A stretch of DNA of 64,000 nucleotides, taken from positions 8,432,001-8,496,000 of the forward strand of contig NZ_CP109442.1 of assembly GCF_036227205.1 (NCBI RefSeq). The letters run 5' to 3'. Each line of letters opens with the position of its first letter. Within the stretch, counting starts at the first letter, position 1. Shown piece after piece: positions 17,027 through 25,326 of this stretch. Source of the stretch: Amycolatopsis sp. NBC_01480. Lineage in GTDB: Bacteria > Actinomycetota > Actinomycetes > Mycobacteriales > Pseudonocardiaceae. Below the pieces are notes generated by a model. The model saw nothing but the letters and a program-made list of their open reading frames with translations, was not told the DNA's origin and searched no databases. Both the position numbers and the translations under genes were made by a program.

Positions 17027-18229
17027 ATGAAGCCCACGCGGATCGTGATCGTGGGAGCCGCGGCCGCCGGGCTGGCGGTCGCCGAAGGTACTCGATCGGC
17101 CGGATACGGTGGGCAGCTGGTCATGGTGGGCGACGAGGCGCACGCGCCTTACGACCGGCCGCCGCTGTCAAAGCAGGTTCTCCTCGGGGAGTGGTCTGCG
17201 GAGCGGATCGCGCTCCGCAGTGACGCGGATCTCGGCAAGCTGGGTCTCGACCTGCGGCTGGGCATTCCCGCCTCGGGTCTGGACGCCGACGCCCGCGAGC
17301 TGGTGCTCGCCGACGGCGCCCGGATCGCCTTCGATGCGCTGGTCGTCGCGACCGGGGTGCGGGCGCGGAAGCTGCCCGGCGCCCCCGAAGCGCGGAACGT
17401 CCACGTGCTGCGTGACCTCGGTGACGCGCTCGCCCTGCGGCAGCAGCTGACACCCGGCGCCCGTCTGGTGGTGATCGGCGCGGGAGTCCTCGGTGCCGAG
17501 GTCGCCGCCGTCGCCACCACGCGGCGGGCCACGGTCACCTTGGTGGATCCCGTGCCCTTGCCGATGACGCGGGTCGTGGGCGACGACGTCGGCGAGTTCA
17601 TCGCCGGTCTGCACCGTGAGCACGGGGTCGACGTGCGCTGCGGCGTGGGCGTGCGCCGGTTGCGCGAGGCCGGCGGGCAGGTGAGCACGGTCGAGCTCGA
17701 GGACGGCACGCAGGTTCGGGCCGATGTCGTCCTGGTCGCGATCGGTGCTGTTCCGGCGGTGGACTGGCTGCGCGATTCCGCGGTGCCGCTGGGCGGCGCC
17801 AAGGCCGCCGAGGGCGCGGGCGGTGTCCTGTGCGCGGCCGGCGGCAGGGCGATCGATGGCGTTTACGCGGCCGGCGACGTCGCAGCGTGGCGCACGCCGG
17901 ACGGTGACGGCTATCTGAGAGTGGAGCACCGTCTCAACGCGACAGAACAGGGCCGCGCGGTAGCGAAGTCCATTGTGGATCCCGCTTTCCGGCACGCTCC
18001 TGTCGTTCCCTACTTCTGGTCCGATCAGTACGGCCTCAAGATCCAGTCTTTCGGGCTGCCCGGCCCGGACGACGAGTTCGTCGTCGTCGAAGGCTCGCCG
18101 GCGGAGCGCCGTTTCGTCGGCGCGTACCTGCGGGCCGGAGTGGTGACCGCGGCATTGGGCGTCGGCATGCCACGCCAGTTGCGAGCGTGGCGAGCCCGGG
18201 CCGGCCACCCCGTACCGCGTGACCTCTAG
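17027..18229 (+). CDS. FAD-dependent ferredoxin reductase
   Basis: Passes electrons from NAD(P)H to the ferredoxin just upstream. The 400-residue protein has the FAD-binding Rossmann motif (VIVGAAAAGLAVAEG, a slightly altered GxGxxG), PYDRPPLSKQVLLG typical of rubredoxin/putidaredoxin reductases, the ATG motif VVATGVRARKLPGAP, an NADH-binding GAGVLGAEVAAVA, and YAAGDVAAW binding flavin near the end. A C-terminal reductase domain (YFWSDQYGLKIQSFGLPG) closes it. Its stop is followed after 31 bases by the P450, forming a complete class I electron-transfer chain. Confidence 0.93.
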   Translation: MKPTRIVIVGAAAAGLAVAEGTRSAGYGGQLVMVGDEAHAPYDRPPLSKQVLLGEWSAERIALRSDADLGKLGLDLRLGIPASGLDADARELVLADGARIAFDALVVATGVRARKLPGAPEARNVHVLRDLGDALALRQQLTPGARLVVIGAGVLGAEVAAVATTRRATVTLVDPVPLPMTRVVGDDVGEFIAGLHREHGVDVRCGVGVRRLREAGGQVSTVELEDGTQVRADVVLVAIGAVPAVDWLRDSAVPLGGAKAAEGAGGVLCAAGGRAIDGVYAAGDVAAWRTPDGDGYLRVEHRLNATEQGRAVAKSIVDPAFRHAPVVPYFWSDQYGLKIQSFGLPGPDDEFVVVEGSPAERRFVGAYLRAGVVTAALGVGMPRQLRAWRARAGHPVPRDL

Positions 18230-18260
18230 ACAGCACTTTCCCGAACTGTAGGAGACTTCC

Positions 18261-19475
18261 ATGACCGAAACCCTTGCCGACAAGCCCGGTGACCCGCTGT
18301 TCTTCCCCGCCGCGCGGAGCTGTCCCATCAGCGCGCCCCCGGCGTACACGGAGTTCCGTGAGGCCGGAGGCCTGCACAAGGTCAAGATCTGGGACGGCTC
18401 ACAGCACTGGCTCGCCACCCGGCACGAGGACATCCGCGCGGTGCTGGGCAACCCGGCCTTCAGCGCGGACGTGCGCTCAGAGGGCTTCCCGCTGGTGCAC
18501 GCCGGCCAGGACGAACAACAGGGCGGGCTGTTCCTCCGGCTCGACGATCCCGAGCACGCCCGGATGCGGCGCCTGCTCACCCGAGAGTTCAGCGTGAAAG
18601 CCACCCAGGCCCTGCGCGACGAGCTGCTGGCCATCACCGACGAGCTGATCGACGCGATGCTGGCCGACGGCGGCCCCGTCGAGTTCATCAAGCAGTTCGC
18701 CCTCCCGCTGCCCTCGCGGGCGATCTGCCTCATCCTCGGCGTCCCCTACGAGGACCGGGAGATCTTCCAACGCCACGCCGACGTCGGTACGGACCTGTCG
18801 ATCTCGCACGAAGACCGGATCACCGCACACCGGGAAACCGGCGCGTACTACGGCGAGCTGATCGAGCGCAAGCGCCGCGAACCCGGCGACGACATGATCA
18901 GCAGGCTGCTTGCCGAAGACGGATTCACCCCCGAGGACCTGCCCCGGCTCGTGGGGATCCTGGTGGGTGCCGGCCACGAGACCACCGCCAACATGCTGGG
19001 GCTCGGCACGCTGGCGTTGCTGGTCAACGACGCCGAGCGCGAGCGGCTGCGGGCGCACCCGGAGCTGGCCCCGAGCACGGCGGAGGAGATGCTGCGGTAC
19101 TGGAGCATCGTGTCGACCGACCCGCGCCGAGTCGCGCTGGAGGACGTCGAGATCGGTGGACAGCTCGTCCGCCGCGGCGAAGGGGTGATCGTCTCCCTGG
19201 TCGCGGGCAACCGTGACCAACGCCGTTTCGGCGACACCGCGGACCAGGTCGACATCGGCCGCAACGCGCGGCAGCACGTCGCCTTCGGGTTCGGCACCCA
19301 CCAGTGCCTCGGCCAGAACCTCGCTCGCGTGGAGATGCAGGTGGCGTGGCCGCGGTTGTTCGAGCGGATCCCGGACCTGCGGCTCGCGACCGGCGAGGAC
19401 GAGGTTCCGTTCAAGCTGAACTCGATCGTCTACGGCGTCAAGGAGTTGCCGGTCACGTGGGGACCGGAGCAGTGA
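18261..19475 (+). CDS. Cytochrome P450, CYP105-like
   Basis: A 404-residue haem monooxygenase. Signature elements in order: the helix C region DDPEHARMRRLLTREFS, the I-helix GAGHETTANM with oxygen-activating Thr, the K-helix ExxR in EEMLRYW, the haem loop FGFGTHQCLGQNLAR with ligand Cys (~348), and the tail YGVKELPVTW. The overall pattern, especially the C-terminal ELPVTW, resembles CYP105, a family of broad-range oxidations of natural products and xenobiotics. Electron partners are encoded immediately upstream. The substrate is unknown; neighbours (SDR, CMD) suggest hydroxylation followed by oxidation. The stop overlaps the SDR start. Confidence 0.9.
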   Translation: MTETLADKPGDPLFFPAARSCPISAPPAYTEFREAGGLHKVKIWDGSQHWLATRHEDIRAVLGNPAFSADVRSEGFPLVHAGQDEQQGGLFLRLDDPEHARMRRLLTREFSVKATQALRDELLAITDELIDAMLADGGPVEFIKQFALPLPSRAICLILGVPYEDREIFQRHADVGTDLSISHEDRITAHRETGAYYGELIERKRREPGDDMISRLLAEDGFTPEDLPRLVGILVGAGHETTANMLGLGTLALLVNDAERERLRAHPELAPSTAEEMLRYWSIVSTDPRRVALEDVEIGGQLVRRGEGVIVSLVAGNRDQRRFGDTADQVDIGRNARQHVAFGFGTHQCLGQNLARVEMQVAWPRLFERIPDLRLATGEDEVPFKLNSIVYGVKELPVTWGPEQ

Positions 19476-20368
19476 CCTCGACGGAACCGGGCGGCTACCT
19501 GGACGGTCGCGGAAACCGGCTCGCCGGGCTCGGCGCGCTCGTCTCCGGCGCCGGAAGCTCCGGTGACTTCCTCGGCACCCGCGCCGCCACGGCAGCGCTG
19601 TTCGCGGTGCAGGGGGCCCTCACCGGAGTGCTGGACGTGTCGCCCGAGCGTGCGGCGGCCACCTGCGAGCTGATCAAGCGCCACGGTGGCACCGCGATCG
19701 CGCTGACCGCGGACATCACCGACGCCGACGCGGTACGGGCCGCGGTGGAGGCGTTCACCGCGGCAGCGGGCCGACTCGACGTGGTCGTGAACAACACCGG
19801 GATCAGCGCCGGCGAATGGGACCAGGTGTTCGCCGTCGACGCGAAGGGCACCATGCTCGTCAGCGAGGCCGCACACCCGCACCTCGTCCGCAGCCCCGCC
19901 GCCTCGGTGATCAACGTGTCCACCGTCGCGGCGCTGCGAGGCTTCGGCGGCGGCGCCTACGCGGCCAGCAAGGGCGCGGTCCTCTCGATGACCACCGATT
20001 ACGCCTACCGATGGGGACCGGATGGAATCCGGGTCAACTGCCTGGTGCCCGGCCACCTGAACACACCCATCGGGAACCAGGGCGGCGCCGGGGCGAGAGA
20101 GGCCCGCCGCAAGGCCAACTTGCTCGGCACAGAAGGAGACGCCTGGGACCTCGCCTGGGCCGCGCTGTTCCTCGCCGGCCCGGAATCCCGGTTCATCACC
20201 GGCGTGACGCTGCCCGTCGACGCCGGCACGACCATGGCCACCGGACTCGCCATGCTGGGCCGGCGGACGTCATGCTCCCCGCGCGCGACACGCGAACCCA
20301 CGCTGCGGCCCGTACACACGATCCCGGTGACCGATCATGATGCCCATGGAAACAAGCCGGACCGGTGA
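19472..20368 (+). CDS. Short-chain dehydrogenase/reductase
   Basis: A ~298-residue NAD(P)-dependent oxidoreductase. The nucleotide loop is ALVSGAGSSGDFLGTRAA, an expanded variant of TGxxxGxG; NNTGISA, the catalytic Ser in VINVSTVAA, and YAASK follow. GTG start overlaps the P450 stop by four bases, showing translational coupling. It likely oxidises the hydroxyl introduced by the P450. The C terminus runs ~35 residues past the usual end (Arg/Thr-rich, no secondary-structure signature) and overlaps the start of the TetR gene by 32 bases, so this tail may be an unselected extension after loss of an earlier stop. Confidence 0.85.
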   Translation: MTSTEPGGYLDGRGNRLAGLGALVSGAGSSGDFLGTRAATAALFAVQGALTGVLDVSPERAAATCELIKRHGGTAIALTADITDADAVRAAVEAFTAAAGRLDVVVNNTGISAGEWDQVFAVDAKGTMLVSEAAHPHLVRSPAASVINVSTVAALRGFGGGAYAASKGAVLSMTTDYAYRWGPDGIRVNCLVPGHLNTPIGNQGGAGAREARRKANLLGTEGDAWDLAWAALFLAGPESRFITGVTLPVDAGTTMATGLAMLGRRTSCSPRATREPTLRPVHTIPVTDHDAHGNKPDR

Positions 20369-21017
20369 CAAAAACTCCTCGCCCGAGCCGCGCAGACCGC
20401 GAAGTCCCCGGGGTCAGGGCGAGCGGTTGCGCGCGGAAATCCTGGCCGCGGTGGCGCACCTGCTCGACGAACAGGTTCGCCGTCCCGACCTCAACCTGTC
20501 GCTGCGGGAGGTAGCGAGGGAAACCGGAATCGCCACCCAGAGCGTCTACCTCCATTTCGCGAGCAAGGAATCCCTAGCCTGGGCGACCGCGGCCGACGGG
20601 TACGGCCGGCTCGTCGAAGCGATGCGCGAGGCCGAGCGGACCACGCCTGGGAGCGCAGCCGACCGGCTCCGCGCCCAGGCGCACGTGTTCTGGCGATTCG
20701 CCGAAGACAACCGAGGCGTGTTCCGGCTGATGTTCGGGCACGACGTGACCCGCCTCGACCCCGACGAGGCGCAACAGCACCCAGGCGGCCGGCTCTGGCG
20801 CCAGTGGATCGACGCGGTGCGCGCATGCGGGGCCGAAGGACACATCCGGCCGGCGGATACCGAACAGATCGCCCTGCACCTCTGGTCAGGGCTGCTGGGC
20901 CGGTTCGCGCTGTGGTCGACGACCTTCGGCCGCCACGACACCGCCGACCCGGCCGAGTTCACCGACTACCTCATCGACCGTCTCCTCGACGGGAGCACGA
21001 CGAAAGGACCACGATGA
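20337..21017 (+). CDS. TetR family transcriptional regulator
   Basis: A ~226-residue repressor. A basic tail precedes the DNA-binding domain: RAEILAAVAHLLDEQ, LSLREVARETGIATQSVYLHFASKESL, the standard TetR helix-turn-helix. The ligand domain follows (FRLMFGHDV, GLLGRFALWSTTFG). Starts at 20337, 20340 or 20346 are all plausible. Embedded in the operon between SDR and CMD genes with overlaps on both sides, it probably regulates this operon; the palindrome before the ferredoxin is a candidate site. Gene order within the operon argues for autoregulation. Confidence 0.88.
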   Translation: MMPMETSRTGDKNSSPEPRRPRSPRGQGERLRAEILAAVAHLLDEQVRRPDLNLSLREVARETGIATQSVYLHFASKESLAWATAADGYGRLVEAMREAERTTPGSAADRLRAQAHVFWRFAEDNRGVFRLMFGHDVTRLDPDEAQQHPGGRLWRQWIDAVRACGAEGHIRPADTEQIALHLWSGLLGRFALWSTTFGRHDTADPAEFTDYLIDRLLDGSTTKGPR

Positions 21018-21427
21018 CGGACAATGATCCCAGCCGCACGGACGCGGCGCGGCGAGCGGACGGCGAGGAGGTCGTCCGCCGCATGTTCGGCCAGGATTTC
21101 CTGGACCGCACCATGGGCGGAATCTCGCAGGGCGACGACGCGCTCGCCGCGATGGTCGGTTTCGCGCTCGAACAATGTTACGGCGACATCTGGACCCGAC
21201 CGGGGCTGAGCCCGCGCGAGCGCAGCCTGATCACGCTGGGCATCCTCATCGCCGCCGGGCACCCCGACGAACTGGCCAACCACGTGCGGGGCGCCCGCGG
21301 CAACGGCCTCACGCGCGAGGAGCTGGCCGAACTGGCGCTGCATTCGGTGCCCTACGTCGGCTTCCCCGCGGCGGGACAGGCGATGAGCGCGATCCTCGAT
21401 GCGTGGGCCGAAACCGGCGAGGCGTAG
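21014..21427 (+). CDS. Carboxymuconolactone decarboxylase/AhpD-like protein
   Basis: A 137-residue all-helical protein of the CMD family. Visible: VRRMFGQDFLDRTM, then FGDIWTRPGLSPRERSLITL-type sequence (here YGDIWTRPGLSPRERSLITL), GHPDELANHVRGARGNGLT, and SVPYVGFPAAGQAM. No CxxC is present, so it is the decarboxylase/lactone type rather than an AhpD-like thiol peroxidase partner. Its ATG overlaps the TetR stop (ATGA). In actinomycete operons such proteins accompany aromatic or quinone metabolism. It closes operon A; gene debris begins 22 bases after the stop. Confidence 0.85.
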   Translation: MTDNDPSRTDAARRADGEEVVRRMFGQDFLDRTMGGISQGDDALAAMVGFALEQCYGDIWTRPGLSPRERSLITLGILIAAGHPDELANHVRGARGNGLTREELAELALHSVPYVGFPAAGQAMSAILDAWAETGEA

Positions 21428-21448
21428 CCGGACAGCTCGTCGCCGGTC

Positions 21449-21589
21449 GTCGTCTCGGAAGTCGCGGTCGAAATCGCGGTGCGCCTCCGGCAGCGTCACC
21501 GCTACTCCGGCCCGCCCGAGCAGGCAGGCCAGCACCATGCTGCCCGGCCCGCCGCCGACGATCACGCACCGTGGCTGCGCGCAGTTCAT
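21449..21589 (-). pseudogene. N-terminal remnant of an FAD-dependent monooxygenase
   Basis: 47 codons on the minus strand read CVIVGGGPGSMVLACLLGRA, then PEAHRDFDRDFRDD. This is the start of a PHBH-like flavin hydroxylase: beta-alpha-beta FAD motif (normally GGGPAGM) plus the E..xDF.RDFR segment. Immediately after it the sequence turns into the antisense of the CMD gene, so the remaining ~350 residues are lost. It is a break point of the rearrangement that placed the CMD gene here. Confidence 0.72.
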
Positions 21590-21640
21590 GCCGTCGCCCC
21601 GGATTCGGGGCTCGCACCGACGATCGAGCCGAGCCGAAAC

Positions 21641-21935
21641 TTAGACCGCTTCGAGGTTGTCCGCGGTGACGGCGAATCCGGGGGCGCTGGCTGAAGCCCG
21701 GTCCTGCAGCAGGGTGATCGTGTCGTACTGACTCAGGGCCTCGAAGCGCGTCGGGCTGTGGAGGTGACTTCGATCGTCAGCCAGGTCCTGTCCAGGCCGC
21801 CCGCTCCGGTCAGGCTGACCGGACGTGACTGTTCGAGCCATCGCCGGACCTCCACCAGCTCGCGGCGTCTGCCGACGAACCCCGTGCACGAGCTGGGCAG
21901 ATTCCCGGCCGGGATGTGGTGGACTTCGCTGACCC
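21641..21935 (-). pseudogene. Decayed LuxR/AfsR-type ATPase regulator with internal deletion
   Basis: Two segments of one STAND-type regulator survive on the minus strand. The first (about 21757-21930) reads NLPSSCTGFVGRRREL, then SRPVSLTGAGGLDRTWL: the entry to the NTPase domain, but the Walker A GKT has become DRT. The second (21641-21755), in another frame, reads YDTITLLQDRASASAPGFAV and ends LEAV-stop, matching the segment just before LCRRLDGIPLAIEL in intact relatives. About 100 residues between them (Walker B region) are missing. Frameshift, deletion, motif loss and stop all show decay. Confidence 0.65.
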
Positions 21936-22022
21936 ATCACTCCGGCGTTCCAGGCCTGACCGGGCACCAGGGGTGTCCGACGTGACCGGTCAAGCCGGTG
22001 AGCGATCAAGGACTAGTGAGCA

Positions 22023-22790
22023 ATGATGCGCAGAGGTCGCCCCGCCGGCCCCACCGGCTCCGTCGTCGGCCGGACGTTGCAGATGCTGGACGCGTTCAGC
22101 GCCCAGCGCCGGGCGCTGAGCCTCAGTGAGATCGCTCGCCGGACGGACATGCCCCTGTCCACGGTGCACCGGTTGATGCACGAGCTGTGCGCGTGGGGAG
22201 CCGTCGAACGAGGTGAGGACGGCCTGTTCCGGATCGGGCTGCGCTTGTGGGAGCTGGGCTCGCTCGCGCCGCGGGGCCAAGGAGTACGGGAACACGCCCT
22301 CCCTTTTCTTGAAGATCTTTCACAAATCACCAGGGAAAACGTGCAACTGGCCGTCCGGGAGGGCGGCGAGGTGGTGTTCCTCGAGCGGATCGGCGGCACC
22401 GGCGCGGTTCCCGTCCTGACCCGGGTCGGTGGGCGTTTCGCACTCACCACTACCGGTGTCGGCCTGGTGCTGCTCGCCCACGCCCCGGCCCAGGTTCAGG
22501 AGGACGTCCTCGGCAAGCCCATTGAGCGGTACACGAGCAAGACGGTCACTGATCCCGGCCAGCTCCGCCGCATGCTCGCTGACGTGCGCGCTCAAGGCTT
22601 CGCCACCAGCGACCGGCAGATCTCCATGGACACCTTCTCGGTGGCAGCGCCCGTACAGGACGCCCACGGCCAGGTCATCGCCGCGGTCTCCCTGGTTGTC
22701 CACCACGGAAGTAGCAAGCCGCTCGCCTTGGCGCAGCTGGTGCGCACCAGCGCGCGGGCGATCTCACGGGCACTCGACACACCGATCTGA
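22023..22790 (+). CDS. IclR family transcriptional regulator
   Basis: A 255-residue regulator. Winged helix at residues ~15-75 (SVVGRTLQMLDAFSAQRRALSLSEIARRTDMPLSTVHRLM, abbreviated), then the effector-binding domain (VQLAVREGGEVVFLERIGG, GVGLVLLAHAP, DRQISMDTFSVAAPVQDAHG). IclR proteins commonly regulate aromatic catabolism such as vanillate, protocatechuate and gentisate pathways. It is encoded just upstream of, and in the same direction as, the Rieske oxygenase operon, with a ~250-base gap containing inverted repeats. It most likely controls operon B. Two adjacent ATG codons open the gene; either may be used. Confidence 0.9.
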   Translation: MMRRGRPAGPTGSVVGRTLQMLDAFSAQRRALSLSEIARRTDMPLSTVHRLMHELCAWGAVERGEDGLFRIGLRLWELGSLAPRGQGVREHALPFLEDLSQITRENVQLAVREGGEVVFLERIGGTGAVPVLTRVGGRFALTTTGVGLVLLAHAPAQVQEDVLGKPIERYTSKTVTDPGQLRRMLADVRAQGFATSDRQISMDTFSVAAPVQDAHGQVIAAVSLVVHHGSSKPLALAQLVRTSARAISRALDTPI

Positions 22791-22798
22791 TCTGGGAA

Positions 22799-22848
22799 CC
22801 CCGAACTGCCAGCGAAAGTCTTCCATTTTCCGGGAAGGCTGTTCGGGG
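22799..22848. promoter_or_regulatory. Nested inverted repeats before the Rieske operon
   Basis: Outer arms ccccgaac (22799-22806) and gttcgggg (22841-22848); inner arms cttcc (22820-22824) and ggaag (22833-22837). They lie directly after the IclR stop and ~190 bases before the oxygenase start. They could form the IclR terminator or an IclR operator; the inner symmetry resembles IclR-type TTCC...GGAA sites. No coding potential in 22850-23038. Confidence 0.4.
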
Positions 22849-23038
22849 CGAGGGGCCTGCCCGTCACGCTGTCACTCACCCGGCCGTCACCTCGCAGCCG
22901 ACAACGGAGTTCGCATGCGCAGCCCTGATCCGCGTTCCCTTCGTTGCCCGCTCGCGCGCCACCGAAGACCGGCACCGGCTTGCTTCCGGCCCGCCGGCCA
23001 TCGGCACGAACCGACCTCCATCCGAGGGGACAACGCTC

Positions 23039-24094
23039 ATGACGACCATCCCGCGCGACCAGTGGTACGTCGCCGCCTACAGCACCGAGATCACGCACGA
23101 TCTGTTCTCCCGCACCATCTGCGGTGAGCCGATCCTGTTCTGGCGCACGCGCCGCGGGGAGGTCACCGCCGTGCCCGACCGCTGCGTGCACCGGCGGTTC
23201 CCGCTCTCGCAGGCGCCGTCGCGACTCGTGGACGACCAGGTGGTCTGCGGATACCACGGGTTCACCTACGGCACGGACGGCAAGTGCGTGTCCGTGCCGG
23301 GTCAGAGCCGCATTCCGCGCACTGCCCGGCTGCTGCCGTACCCGTTGGCCGAGCAGGACTCCTTCGTGTGGGTCTTCATCGGCGACCCGGCCAAGGCGGA
23401 CACCTCGAGGATCCCGCGGGCCCCCTACCTCGACTCACCGGACTACACCGCCGTGCGGGGGATGGAACCGTTGAAAGCACGGTACTCGCTGCTGGTCGAC
23501 AACCTGCTCGACCTGTCGCACGAAACGTACCTGCACGGTGGCTACATCGGCACTCCGGAGGTGGCGGCGACCCCGACCACGACTGAAGTCGACGAGGATG
23601 CCGGCATCGTCTACGTCTCTCGTCACATGGACGACGCCGAATGCCCCCCGTTCTACGCCAAATCGACCGGCCTGGAGGGCAGGATCGCGCGATGGCAGGA
23701 CATCGAATACACGCCGCCGTGTCTGTACAAACTGCACAGTCGCATCGCGACCGTGGGCTCCGTCCCCAATCCTGACGGCAGCGACCCGGACGCTTTCCAC
23801 GTCGAGGTCGTCTACGCGATCACCCCGGAGACCGAACACTCCACCCACGACTTCTGGTCCGTGGCGCGCGACTTCGCGCTCGGCGACGGCGCGGTTTCGA
23901 AGTTCCTCGCCGAGAACAACTGCACCGTCGTCCTCCAGGACGTCGAGGCGCTTGATGTACTCGAGCAGGTCATCTTGCACGAGCCTGAGGGCTACCAGGA
24001 GCTGTCGGTCAACATCGACACCGGTGGCCTCGCAGCACGGCGGATGCTCCAGCGTATGGCGGCCCCACAACAGACCCGGACGGCCCGGGCATGA
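23039..24094 (+). CDS. VanA-like Rieske oxygenase (aromatic O-demethylase type)
   Basis: A 351-residue terminal oxygenase subunit. The Rieske [2Fe-2S] ligands are CVHRRFPLSQ (Cys, His, ~48-50) and CGYHGF (~68-71). The mononuclear iron ligands are in NLLDLSHETYLH (Asp and two His, ~158-166). Length, N terminus (IPRDQWYVAAYS...RTICGEPILFW) and lack of a beta subunit match vanillate O-demethylase and related single-component-type oxygenases, which remove a methyl group from methoxyaromatics as formaldehyde. The partner reductase is two genes downstream. Its stop overlaps the next small gene (ATGA). Substrate by inference; related enzymes also act on other aromatic acids. Confidence 0.88.
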   Translation: MTTIPRDQWYVAAYSTEITHDLFSRTICGEPILFWRTRRGEVTAVPDRCVHRRFPLSQAPSRLVDDQVVCGYHGFTYGTDGKCVSVPGQSRIPRTARLLPYPLAEQDSFVWVFIGDPAKADTSRIPRAPYLDSPDYTAVRGMEPLKARYSLLVDNLLDLSHETYLHGGYIGTPEVAATPTTTEVDEDAGIVYVSRHMDDAECPPFYAKSTGLEGRIARWQDIEYTPPCLYKLHSRIATVGSVPNPDGSDPDAFHVEVVYAITPETEHSTHDFWSVARDFALGDGAVSKFLAENNCTVVLQDVEALDVLEQVILHEPEGYQELSVNIDTGGLAARRMLQRMAAPQQTRTARA

Positions 24095-24312
24095 ACGACG
24101 TACCGGCCAACCAGCCCATGTTGTCCGGCGAGCGCGTGTACCGCATCCACTGGGTACTGGGTACGGACCGGTTGCGGGCGGTCTGCCACTGTTCCGCCGA
24201 ACGTGAGTTCGACGACCCCGTGGACCTGTGGGAATGGCTGCTCTCGCATCCCGCGGGTCACGACACGATCCGCTCCGGACCGGACCCGGCACCGGTCCTG
24301 GCTTCGCGCTGA
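24091..24312 (+). CDS. 73-aa protein embedded in Rieske operon, function unknown
   Basis: A compact protein with aromatic and charged residues: RVYRIHWVLGTDRLRAVCHC, then VDLWEWLLSHPAGH. It has a CHC pair and several His, so metal or cluster contact is possible, but no known domain is recognised. It is translationally coupled to the Rieske oxygenase (four-base overlap) and is followed after 21 bases by the reductase, so it is under strong positional selection to be made with the oxygenase. Inference: an accessory or assembly factor for the oxygenase, or a small regulatory subunit. Confidence 0.65.
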   Translation: MNDVPANQPMLSGERVYRIHWVLGTDRLRAVCHCSAEREFDDPVDLWEWLLSHPAGHDTIRSGPDPAPVLASR

Positions 24313-24333
24313 GACCAGGAGGGGAACACTCCG

Positions 24334-25308
24334 ATGAAGACCGAACCCCACGTCGAGCACGAGCTCGACCTCGTGCTCGAACGCAAGGAAACCGTTGCCG
24401 AAGGCGTCGTCCGGCTGACGCTGCGGCACCCGGAGGGCCAGTCGCTGCCGGACTGGGAGCCGGGCGCGCACCTCGACCTCGTGCTGGCCCCAGAGCTGAC
24501 CCGCCAGTACTCGCTGTGTGGCGACCCGCGCGACCGGTCGGTCCTGCAGGTGGCTGTGCTCCGTGAGGAAGCCGGGCGCGGTGGGTCCCGGCACGTGCAC
24601 GACACGCTCGCCGAGGGTCAGCGGGTGCACGTGCGCGGCCCGCGCAACCACTTCCCCCTGGTGGAGGCCAAGCGCTACCTGTTCATCGCGGGCGGCATCG
24701 GCATCACCCCGATCCTGCCGATGATCGACAAGGTGGCCGGCTTGAGCAGCGACTGGAAGCTCGTCTACGGCGGCCGGAGCCGCTCGACGATGGCATTCCG
24801 CGACGAACTCGAAACCCGCTATCCCGGTCACGTCGAGATCCACCCCCAGGACGAGCGAGGCCTGCTCGACCTGCCCGCCCTGCTCACCGAGCCCGGCGGC
24901 GACGCCGCCGAGACCGCGCTCTACTGCTGCGGGCCGGAGGCACTGCTCGGTGCCGTGGAGCAGCACTGCGTCACCCGGCCGGCTGGTGCCCTGCACGTGG
25001 AACGATTCGCGCCCAAGTCCGGCGTGAACGACGGTCCCCGCGAAGCCTTCGAGGTCGAACTGGCGCAAACCGGCACCGTCGTCCAAGTTCCCGCTGGCCG
25101 CTCCATCCTCGATGTCGTCGAGGCGTCCGGCGTGCCCGTCCTCTCTTCCTGTCAGGAGGGCACCTGCGGCACCTGCGAGACCGCAGTCCTCTCCGGGAAG
25201 CCGGATCACCGTGACTCGGTCCTCACCGACGACGAGCGGGAGGCCGGCGACGCGATGATGATCTGCGTGTCCCGCTCGTGCTCGCCCCGTCTGGTCCTCG
25301 ATCTCTGA
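24334..25308 (+). CDS. VanB-like ferredoxin-NAD(P)H oxidoreductase
   Basis: A 324-residue class IA reductase of phthalate-dioxygenase-reductase type: flavin domain first (RQYSLCGDP, the FMN-binding RxYS motif), then NAD domain (FIAGGIGITPILPM; YCCGPEALL), and a C-terminal plant-type [2Fe-2S] domain with ligands CQEGTCGTC (~272-280) and a later Cys. It feeds electrons from NAD(P)H to the Rieske oxygenase encoded upstream. A strong AGGAGGGG ribosome site precedes the ATG. Because the CYP199-like P450 directly downstream has no own redox partners here, this reductase may also serve it. Confidence 0.92.
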   Translation: MKTEPHVEHELDLVLERKETVAEGVVRLTLRHPEGQSLPDWEPGAHLDLVLAPELTRQYSLCGDPRDRSVLQVAVLREEAGRGGSRHVHDTLAEGQRVHVRGPRNHFPLVEAKRYLFIAGGIGITPILPMIDKVAGLSSDWKLVYGGRSRSTMAFRDELETRYPGHVEIHPQDERGLLDLPALLTEPGGDAAETALYCCGPEALLGAVEQHCVTRPAGALHVERFAPKSGVNDGPREAFEVELAQTGTVVQVPAGRSILDVVEASGVPVLSSCQEGTCGTCETAVLSGKPDHRDSVLTDDEREAGDAMMICVSRSCSPRLVLDL

Positions 25309-25326
25309 CTCACGCAGGAGACACCG

